Below, piece after piece: positions 1 through 4,241 of a stretch of DNA of 5,628 nt. The notes beneath the pieces were generated by a model, which was given only the letters and a program-made list of their open reading frames with translations, did not search any database and was not told the origin of the DNA. The DNA lies in NCBI GenBank assembly GCA_027081695.1, contig JALWJI010000044.1, positions 1 to 5,628 of the forward strand. Reading direction: 5' to 3'. This DNA is from Acidilobaceae archaeon (GTDB taxonomy: Archaea > Thermoproteota > Thermoprotei_A > Sulfolobales > Acidilobaceae). The position numbers and the translations under genes are program-made. The first letter of the stretch is position 1. Each line of letters opens with the position of its first letter.

Positions 1-2
1 CT

Positions 3-131
3 ATGAGTGTTGAAGCTAGTGGGAGTACTGTGAATATACTTTGCTCATACACGTATAGAGATATAGCTGCCAGAGGAGGGAGTACTAGGGACAACATAGA
101 TGAGAATTTTTCAGGCACCCGGCATTTCTAA
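3..131 (+). CDS. Possible 3' end of a CDS entering from the left (weak)
   Basis: One frame is open from the window edge to a TAA at 129-131, giving 42 codons ending in GTRHF. The other two plus frames have stops within the first few bases. I recognise no domain. It contains a repeated in-frame GGG-AGT-ACT (Gly-Ser-Thr) at 21-29 and 78-86. A 42-codon opening can arise by chance, so this is only a candidate C-terminus of a chromosomal gene lying left of the tRNA. Sequence to the left would settle it. Confidence 0.2.
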   Translation: MSVEASGSTVNILCSYTYRDIAARGGSTRDNIDENFSGTRHF

Positions 132-166
132 AGCTATGTCACAGCATCCTCAACGGCTTCACCGCT

Positions 167-186
167 AAACCACTAATAGGTGGTTT
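167..186. repeat. Perfect 7-bp inverted repeat (hairpin)
   Basis: AAACCAC (167-173) and GTGGTTT (180-186) are exact reverse complements separated by the six bases TAATAG. The hairpin lies 35 bp after the possible gene end at 131 and about 150 bp before the tRNA. No T-run follows, so it does not look like a classical terminator. It could be an mRNA 3' structure or a protein-binding palindrome. No function is assigned. Confidence 0.4.
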
Positions 187-334
187 GCACTGAGAGAAAT
201 ATCAAGCCAACACAATCACATCACAAGTACAATAAGCCAACACCATACATAAACCCTACAAGACACACTAAAGGAAAAATACCTCTATGAACAATACCAC
301 ATCAAAAACGGGGACAACATAACCCTAAACCAAG
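187..334. other. A/C-rich, G-poor intergenic stretch before the tRNA
   Basis: No gene is visible. Positions 197-300 hold only 7 G in 104 bases and few T, a strong strand bias. AAGCCAACAC occurs twice, at 204-213 and 234-243, exactly 30 bp apart. The region must contain the tRNA promoter, but I see no clear TATA box at the expected place about 25 bp before 335. Confidence 0.4.
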
Positions 335-412
335 GGGCCCGTCGTCTAGCCTGGTCAGGACGCCGCCCTCACACGGCGGAGGTCCGGGGTTCAAATCCCC
401 GCGGGCCCACCA
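335..412 (+). tRNA. tRNA-Val (anticodon CAC), CCA encoded
   Basis: A full cloverleaf can be drawn. The acceptor stem pairs 335-341 (GGGCCCG) with 402-408 (CGGGCCC). The D stem pairs 344-347 with 358-361. The anticodon stem pairs 363-367 (CCGCC) with 375-379 (GGCGG) around a 7-nt loop with anticodon CAC at 370-372. The T stem pairs 385-389 with 397-401 around TTCAAAT. The discriminator base is A409, followed by genomic CCA at 410-412. No intron is present. The decoded codon is GUG, valine. A recombinase gene begins 65 bp downstream, so the 3' half of this tRNA is the likely chromosomal attachment target; the gene itself is intact. Confidence 0.96.
381..412 (+). other. Candidate attachment core (attL) in the tRNA 3' end
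   Basis: Archaeal integrative elements commonly recombine within the 3' half of a tRNA gene and leave a direct copy at the other end. Here the T arm, acceptor 3' strand and CCA directly precede an outward-running integrase gene. I found no second copy of this segment in the rest of the window, so the other end, if present, lies beyond 5628. The core limits given are a guess (T arm to CCA); only a second copy could define them. Confidence 0.35.
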
Positions 413-423
413 AACATATATAC
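413..423 (+). promoter_or_regulatory. TATA-like promoter of the integrase gene
   Basis: ATATATA at 416-422, directly behind the tRNA CCA, would place transcription start near 445-448, about 30 nt before the ATG at 478. The leader would then carry AAGGAGAA (449-456). The promoter lies immediately inside the presumed attachment core, so recombination would leave it with the integrase gene. Confidence 0.4.
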
Positions 424-436
424 CCCTTCTAGATTC

Positions 437-534
437 TGCATATCATCCAAGGAGAACTATTCATATCAAGTCTTATCATGCATATCGCCACGCTCCACCA
501 TGCATATCAGATTTTATATCAGAACAGATATCCT
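437..534. repeat. Cluster of TGCATATCA-like repeats over the integrase start
   Basis: CATATC occurs at 439-444, 462-467, 481-486 and 503-508, mostly within a longer T(G/T)CATATCA match. Weaker copies follow: TATATC at 515-520 and GATATC at 527-532. The intervals between copies are 23, 19, 22, 12 and 12 bp. All have the same orientation and span the leader and first codons of the integrase gene, next to the presumed attachment core. They could be integrase arm-type sites or an operator for int; this is inference. Confidence 0.35.
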
Positions 535-1908
535 ACATCTGGGTACCCAGGCTTGGTAGACCCTACTCTAGTAGACATTTCTAAAATAGACCAGGAGACT
601 CGATACAAGATATTCATGTACCTATGGAAGAAACGTGTAGGGAGCCGTGAGCTAGGCATCCATCCAACATACGCAAACAGGATAAAGAACCGGAGAGTCC
701 CAGTATCCGACAATGTGCTTGAGAGGCTTCTAGAATATCTTACAGCAGAGGAGCTAGCAGAGCTCACCGGAGTATATGTTATCGAGAAGGTAGAACCCCA
801 CACCCTAATACAGGTTGTAAAGGCGGGGCTGGCAGACCCACAGCTGAGAGACCTAGTTATAGACATGGTCATGAGGTACGTGGACCTCGGAGAGTACGAG
901 AGGAAATACAGGGTATCAGAGGAGGACCTAAAGAAGTTCGAGGAATTCCTGAGGAGGAACAGGAGACGTAAAACAGTCCAAGACAGGCTCTACTACCTCA
1001 AAGTAGCATTGAGAGACAACCAGTTCGTCCTAGACGCCTCCAAACTAGACGACTACATAATGGAGAAGGCCGAAGAGTCGATAGACAGGGCAATACACAT
1101 AGCAAGAGCACTCAAACTATTCCTAAAAGTAGTCGTGAGGCCAAAGGAGCCTAGAAAGTTCCTAATACTATACAATAGCTTCACGACACCCAGCAAGAGA
1201 AGAAAGCAACTCCCTCGAGCCCTGAAAATACTGCACGACAAGGAGGAACCACTCTCCCTCGAGGACATAAGAGAGGTAGCCAGACACATAGAGAACCCGG
1301 CCGCCAAGCTAGCCTATGTATTACTGGCGGAGACAGGGCTTCGCCCCAGCGAGGTATTCAACCTAACACTGGAGGACATAGACCTAGAGGCAAGAGCAGT
1401 CATACCAGCCAAGATAACGGAGAGCAAAAGAGCATACATAAGCTTCTTCTCACAGACAACCCGAGACTACATAGAGAAAGAATACCTTGAATGGCGTGAA
1501 AAATACATCAAGGATAACCTCGCTAGGGTAAGGAACCTAGCACGGCAATGGAGTCCCAGAGACAGGTATACTACGATAGACGAGCTAGTCGAGGATTGGG
1601 AAAACAAGCTCATACCAATAAAGGAGTCCAGAATACGCTCCATAATAAGAGATGCAATGGCCAAATCAGGAATAGTCTTCAGACTATACGAGCTAAGAAG
1701 CTTCTTTACGAGCTGGATGATACAGCACGGAGCACAGGAAATCTGGGTAAACATATTCCAGGGAAGAGCCCCACCAAAACAATTCGAAGTAATGGTAAAC
1801 CACTATCTCCAACCAGTCCTAGAGAAACGGGGAACATGGAAACAAGCCCTTATACAAATACGTGAAAAATTCTATGAACCATATGTTTATGCCGTATTAA
1901 TTAAATAG
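478..1908 (+). CDS. Tyrosine recombinase / integrase with N-terminal HTH
   Basis: A 476-aa site-specific recombinase expected to integrate and excise the element at the neighbouring tRNA-Val gene. Residues about 44-100 form a helix-turn-helix (core 54-73). Residues about 140-245 resemble a helical SAM-like core-binding domain, and about 255-445 the catalytic domain. Visible active-site residues are R289 (TGLRPSE), K317 in a beta-hairpin (TESKRAY), Y404-x-x-R407 (YELRS, with Tyr where many relatives have His) and the nucleophile Y443 (NHYLQP). This YxxR form is typical of archaeal integrases. The gene is unbroken, unlike SSV-type genes split by integration, so attP must lie outside it, as in pNOB8-type systems. 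The only good Shine-Dalgarno (449-456) is 21 nt before the ATG, unusually far. The frame is open back to a TAG at 430-432, so a non-ATG start upstream is possible. The family assignment is secure; the exact target is inferred. Confidence 0.9.
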   Translation: MHIATLHHAYQILYQNRYPTSGYPGLVDPTLVDISKIDQETRYKIFMYLWKKRVGSRELGIHPTYANRIKNRRVPVSDNVLERLLEYLTAEELAELTGVYVIEKVEPHTLIQVVKAGLADPQLRDLVIDMVMRYVDLGEYERKYRVSEEDLKKFEEFLRRNRRRKTVQDRLYYLKVALRDNQFVLDASKLDDYIMEKAEESIDRAIHIARALKLFLKVVVRPKEPRKFLILYNSFTTPSKRRKQLPRALKILHDKEEPLSLEDIREVARHIENPAAKLAYVLLAETGLRPSEVFNLTLEDIDLEARAVIPAKITESKRAYISFFSQTTRDYIEKEYLEWREKYIKDNLARVRNLARQWSPRDRYTTIDELVEDWENKLIPIKESRIRSIIRDAMAKSGIVFRLYELRSFFTSWMIQHGAQEIWVNIFQGRAPPKQFEVMVNHYLQPVLEKRGTWKQALIQIREKFYEPYVYAVLIK

Positions 1909-2217
1909 TAATAATAATAAAATTAATAATATAATATAAATAATTATTTTTGGACTCATTCTTCCGAATTGCTCATATCTACTAATATTAGCTCCAATTA
2001 AGTAAAATAGAGTACCAGCAAAGCCTCCTATTACGAAGCTTTGAATTTGATTTAATATAGTCTCAAGATTAACATTGTTCATAACGGCGTTAAACATCCA
2101 AAGCGCGAATAACAGGATACCTAGAGAACTAAGAAAATCTAGTATCTTTTTAATGCCACGAACCTGGAAAACAATTAATCCTATGAGAAATCCTATAATC
2201 CAGCTTATGTCAAACAC
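1897..2217 (-). CDS. Small four-helix membrane protein, unknown function
   Basis: A 106-aa hydrophobic protein with four likely membrane helices at about residues 4-19, 25-45, 58-78 and 90-106; the last is almost only Ile and Leu. A basic stretch (RGIKK) follows helix 1 and a polar loop (SRYEQFGRMSPK) precedes helix 4. No signal peptide or enzymatic motif is visible. The GTG start is well supported by GGTGAT at 2221-2226 on the minus strand, five bases from the start when measured from GGTG. The gene converges with the integrase and overlaps its last 12 bp, its stop at 1897-1899 lying inside the integrase frame. Base composition is clearly more A+T-rich than the flanking genes, and the last codons come from TTA/ATT-type low-complexity DNA. 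Small membrane proteins like this are common in archaeal viruses and plasmids. I do not recognise the family. Confidence 0.7.
   Translation of the reverse strand: MFDISWIIGFLIGLIVFQVRGIKKILDFLSSLGILLFALWMFNAVMNNVNLETILNQIQSFVIGGFAGTLFYLIGANISRYEQFGRMSPKIIIYIILLILLLLLFN
1941..1951 (+). terminator. Possible T-run terminator of the integrase gene
   Basis: The sequence after the integrase TAG (1906-1908) is almost pure A+T and ends in TATTTTT (1945-1951). Oligo-T on the coding strand is the usual intrinsic termination signal in archaea. It lies inside the oppositely oriented membrane-protein gene, so termination here would limit antisense reading of that gene. Confidence 0.3.
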
Positions 2218-2389
2218 CTTATCACCTTCACGTACTCTTTACACATAATAGCAAAACAAGCCTCATTAGCCTTTCCTCTCATTCGACGCAAGCCCCGGCG
2301 GATATATAGGATGTCCTGCGGATGCATCGAATAGTTCAAATAATACGTGTATAATTTCTTTTTAATTTTAAAGAGCGTCTTTTGTTAAG
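2218..2389. other. Intergenic region with inverted and direct repeats around a TATA-like box
   Basis: This is 172 bp between two minus-strand genes. An imperfect 10-bp inverted repeat (2281-2290, ATTCGACGCA; 2323-2332, TGCATCGAAT; one mismatch) encloses GCGGAT direct repeats at 2298-2303 and 2318-2323, 20 bp apart, plus TATATA (2303-2308). Read on the minus strand, this box could start a transcript near 2280 leading to the membrane protein at 2217. The repeats flanking it would then suit an operator. The stretch at 2355-2369 is T-rich on the plus strand only and has no visible role. Confidence 0.4.
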
Positions 2390-2644
2390 TTACTCCCTAG
2401 AGCACCTCTTCATAAGTAGTGCTAAGTCTTTCTCAACTCTTCCAAGCTCCTTCGCTAACTGCTCATACTTCTCCTCAAGCTCTCTAACTCTAGAAACAAG
2501 ATTACCGTCTCTAGCTTCACCCAGATACTCAAGTACTAGGCTCCTGACCAACTGTGGCACCGTGGTACCCTGCTCATCCGCTAGTGTCCTAAGCCTATCA
2601 TACAGCTCCTGCTCCAGATAGAACTTCACCTGTTTCTTAACCAA
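2390..2644 (-). CDS. Ribbon-helix-helix (CopG/Arc-like) DNA-binding regulator
   Basis: An 84-aa protein whose residues 3-41 match the RHH fold: a basic beta-strand (KKQVKFYL), helix A (EQELYDRLRTLADEQ), a Gly turn and helix B (TTVPQLVRSLVLEYL). Paired strands of a dimer read the DNA major groove. Residues about 49-79 are charged and heptad-like, suggesting a coiled coil for dimer or higher assembly. The start is TTG, preceded by GGGGAGGAG (2646-2654, minus strand) only about three bases away; a GTG at codon 6 is an alternative. No ATG lies between the upstream in-frame stop and this TTG. The nine AGTACT palindromes begin 11 bp upstream and cover its promoter, so self-repression is likely, and control of the divergent gene at 2863 is possible. 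RHH proteins of this size are common in archaeal plasmids and viruses. A role in partition or copy control is an alternative. Confidence 0.88.
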   Translation of the reverse strand: MVKKQVKFYLEQELYDRLRTLADEQGTTVPQLVRSLVLEYLGEARDGNLVSRVRELEEKYEQLAKELGRVEKDLALLMKRCSRE

Positions 2645-2654
2645 TCTCCTCCCC

Positions 2655-2775
2655 AGTACCCTATTGGTACTATATAGTACTAAAAGCTTATCCTCCTAGT
2701 ACTGACTAGTACCAGATAATACTAGAATTTCCTCCTAGGGCACTTATTAGTACTACTTAGTACTATCATAGTACT
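2655..2775. repeat. Nine helically phased AGTACT palindromes (RHH operator or iteron array)
   Basis: Six-base sites occur at 2655 (AGTACC), 2666 (GGTACT), 2676, 2698 (both AGTACT), 2708 (AGTACC), 2718 (AATACT), 2749, 2759 and 2770 (all AGTACT). Centre-to-centre steps are 11, 10, 22, 10, 10, 31, 10 and 11 bp, so every site falls on nearly the same face of B-DNA: 115 bp for eleven turns. A further weak copy, GGCACT at 2739-2744, sits one turn before the 2749 site. The sites form three triplets, each preceded by TCCTCC (2647, 2691, 2730). Known RHH repressors bind short palindromic boxes as adjacent dimers, so the neighbouring RHH protein is the obvious ligand. That pairing is inference; the array itself is directly visible. 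Confidence 0.8.
2668..2690 (-). promoter_or_regulatory. Probable promoter of the RHH gene inside the site array
   Basis: On the minus strand, CTTTTAGTACTATATAG (2671-2687) offers overlapping TATA-like sequences, with ATATA lying between the second and third AGTACT-type sites. Start of transcription would fall around 2650-2660, just before the TTG start at 2644. Protein bound to these sites would cover the TATA element and block TBP, which fits autorepression. The exact box cannot be chosen by eye. Confidence 0.4.
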
Positions 2776-2818
2776 TTCTGACCTACAGACTCTGAAGACG
2801 CTTCAATGATTACTGTTC

Positions 2819-2857
2819 ACCATAATTATTGCTGTCAATCTGATATTTTACGGGTGG
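2819..2857 (+). promoter_or_regulatory. TATA-like element and ribosome site of the 2863 gene
   Basis: TCATAATTATTG (2819-2830) is a plausible TATA region, followed by GGTGG at 2853-2857, five bases before the ATG at 2863. This ribosome site is the reason for preferring 2863 over the in-frame ATG at 2806, which has no such motif. The promoter is about 45 bp beyond the last AGTACT site, so the array could act on it at a distance but does not overlap it. Confidence 0.35.
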
Positions 2858-2862
2858 AACCA

Positions 2863-4155
2863 ATGTTCGAATTCAAGGAAGATAGAACAACTAAGGATAG
2901 AACCAAGCAGAAAAACGAAAACCAATCAGTCAATATTAGCTTGTCTAGTAAAGTGGTAGCTCTCTACCCTGGAGAGTCAGCTATCCTAACGTTAACCGTA
3001 TCAAGTAATAACACTGAGATGGTCAGACTCGAACCCAGATACCCACCAGAAACCGTGGAAATAGAGATAAGCCCACAGATAGGATACACACCAATAAAAG
3101 CCAGGCTCAAGATACTCGCAGTACCAGGAGCACAACCTGGAATCTATCCAGCCAGCATACTAGTCATAGATACAAAGAGAAACCTGGCATCTAGAGAGAA
3201 GCTAACAGTCATAATCATGGATAAAGTAGTCGATAAGAGCATAATCAAACACTTGCCAGCAATGCTACGTATAACTAAAGAGCTAGGAATGCAGGGCCTA
3301 TTCTGGTACATCGCCACCCACGTCTACCCCGAGGGAGCCACATTTAGCCAATTACACGCTCTCCACAAACTCATAACCCGGCGCAGAGCAAGCCCAGGAA
3401 CCACTGGAAACATACTAGCATACATGGTCAAAAAGAAAATACTAGTAAGAGAAAACGGAGTATACAAGGCCCTAGTCCATGATATCGAGACTCTAAGGTC
3501 TCGGATTGACAGTTCACGGATACGCCTAGGACAAAGACGACAAGACGCTTCTCCAAAACAAGACCACAGAAGCGGGGTGCCAATACAGGTCTACTGGGCA
3601 TTCGACCGAGCAAGAAGAATCATGAAAAAACACGGACCACTAGCAGCGATGTACTTCCTCGAATACACTCTAGTAGGAGTGAGGCAGACAGGCTTTCTCC
3701 TGCTATGGATAAACGATTGGTTTGTGTACTGCGAGAGCAAGACGGGGTTCTGCCACCACTTTACATCACAGCTATTATCCAGATATTTCAGGATGCTAGG
3801 GTTACAAGAGGGAATAATGTACTCTCAGACAAATAACCATGAGGAGGCTAGGAGGAAAGCACAGAAATACATCAAAGAATACTATAGAAGCTTCCGGGCG
3901 GCGAGAAGACTCCACTACATGATAAAGGAGTGGAACCTCATAGGCTATGAGAACCATGAAGTCTACACGCTAGAGCTATTGTATTACCAGGACGGTAGTA
4001 TAGGGGTGAGAATATGGGACGAGCAGAAAAGAGAACTCCTCGAAGAACTAGGAGTAAAAAACGAGGAACCAACAAAAGTAGAACACAGGACAGCGTTCCC
4101 AGAAGAACACATATATCAGCCGAACGAAGAAACCTATTTTCATAGAATATTTTAA
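2863..4155 (+). CDS. Ig-like beta-sandwich plus winged-helix protein, unknown function
   Basis: A 430-aa protein from the preferred ATG; starting at 2806 would add 19 residues (MITVHHNYCC...) that look non-coding. Residues about 21-120 alternate short beta-strands in the manner of an Ig-like sandwich of the type found in archaeal surface proteins (LYPGESAILTLTV, then PGAQPGIYPASILV). There is, however, no signal peptide or clear membrane anchor. Residues about 126-204 look like a winged helix ending in the wing KKKILVRENGVYKAL. The remaining 225 residues are mostly helical, rich in aromatic and basic residues, with C290-x6-C297-H298-H299, a possible metal site. The gene lies divergent to the RHH regulator and 86 bp before hsdM in the same direction, so it may serve the element or the R-M module. 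I recognise no family and assign no function; a regulator or DNA-binding accessory protein is the mildest guess. Confidence 0.75.
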   Translation: MFEFKEDRTTKDRTKQKNENQSVNISLSSKVVALYPGESAILTLTVSSNNTEMVRLEPRYPPETVEIEISPQIGYTPIKARLKILAVPGAQPGIYPASILVIDTKRNLASREKLTVIIMDKVVDKSIIKHLPAMLRITKELGMQGLFWYIATHVYPEGATFSQLHALHKLITRRRASPGTTGNILAYMVKKKILVRENGVYKALVHDIETLRSRIDSSRIRLGQRRQDASPKQDHRSGVPIQVYWAFDRARRIMKKHGPLAAMYFLEYTLVGVRQTGFLLLWINDWFVYCESKTGFCHHFTSQLLSRYFRMLGLQEGIMYSQTNNHEEARRKAQKYIKEYYRSFRAARRLHYMIKEWNLIGYENHEVYTLELLYYQDGSIGVRIWDEQKRELLEELGVKNEEPTKVEHRTAFPEEHIYQPNEETYFHRIF

Positions 4156-4159
4156 TAAT

Positions 4160-4182
4160 TTATTATATATTGTATAAAAGTC
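4160..4182 (+). promoter_or_regulatory. Promoter region of hsdM
   Basis: Two TATA-like boxes lie in the 86-bp gap after the preceding stop: TTATATAT (4163-4170) and TATAAAA (4173-4179). Either would start a transcript near 4192-4202, leaving a 40-50 nt leader. A separate promoter suggests hsdM can be expressed independently of the 2863 gene. Confidence 0.4.
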
Positions 4183-4241
4183 GGAGTGGAGGAAAGCATT
4201 TATTCTGTGTTTATACCTAACTGTAAATAGGTGTGAGTTAG

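Noticed and set aside
100..168. A 22-codon frame (ATG at 100) preceded by AGGAGG at 74-79
   Set aside because: The spacing to the ribosome site is too long, the frame is very short and no recognisable protein pattern is present.
2655..2775. CRISPR-like interpretation of the repeat array
   Set aside because: The repeats are 6-bp palindromes at helical spacing with no unique 30-40 bp spacers and no cas gene nearby.
2793..2805. Small palindrome TGAAG-ACG-CTTCA before the 2863 gene
   Set aside because: Five-base arms are common by chance; it has no second copy and no relation to the AGTACT sites.
2806..2862. Upstream ATG adding 19 residues to the Ig/winged-helix protein
   Set aside because: It has no ribosome site and the added sequence overlaps the probable promoter, while the ATG at 2863 has GGTGG at good spacing.
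4186..4230. A 14-codon GTG-started reading frame just before hsdM, behind a GGAG-like sequence
   Set aside because: The likely promoters would start transcription near or after its start codon, and so short a frame occurs readily by chance. No attenuator structure is seen.
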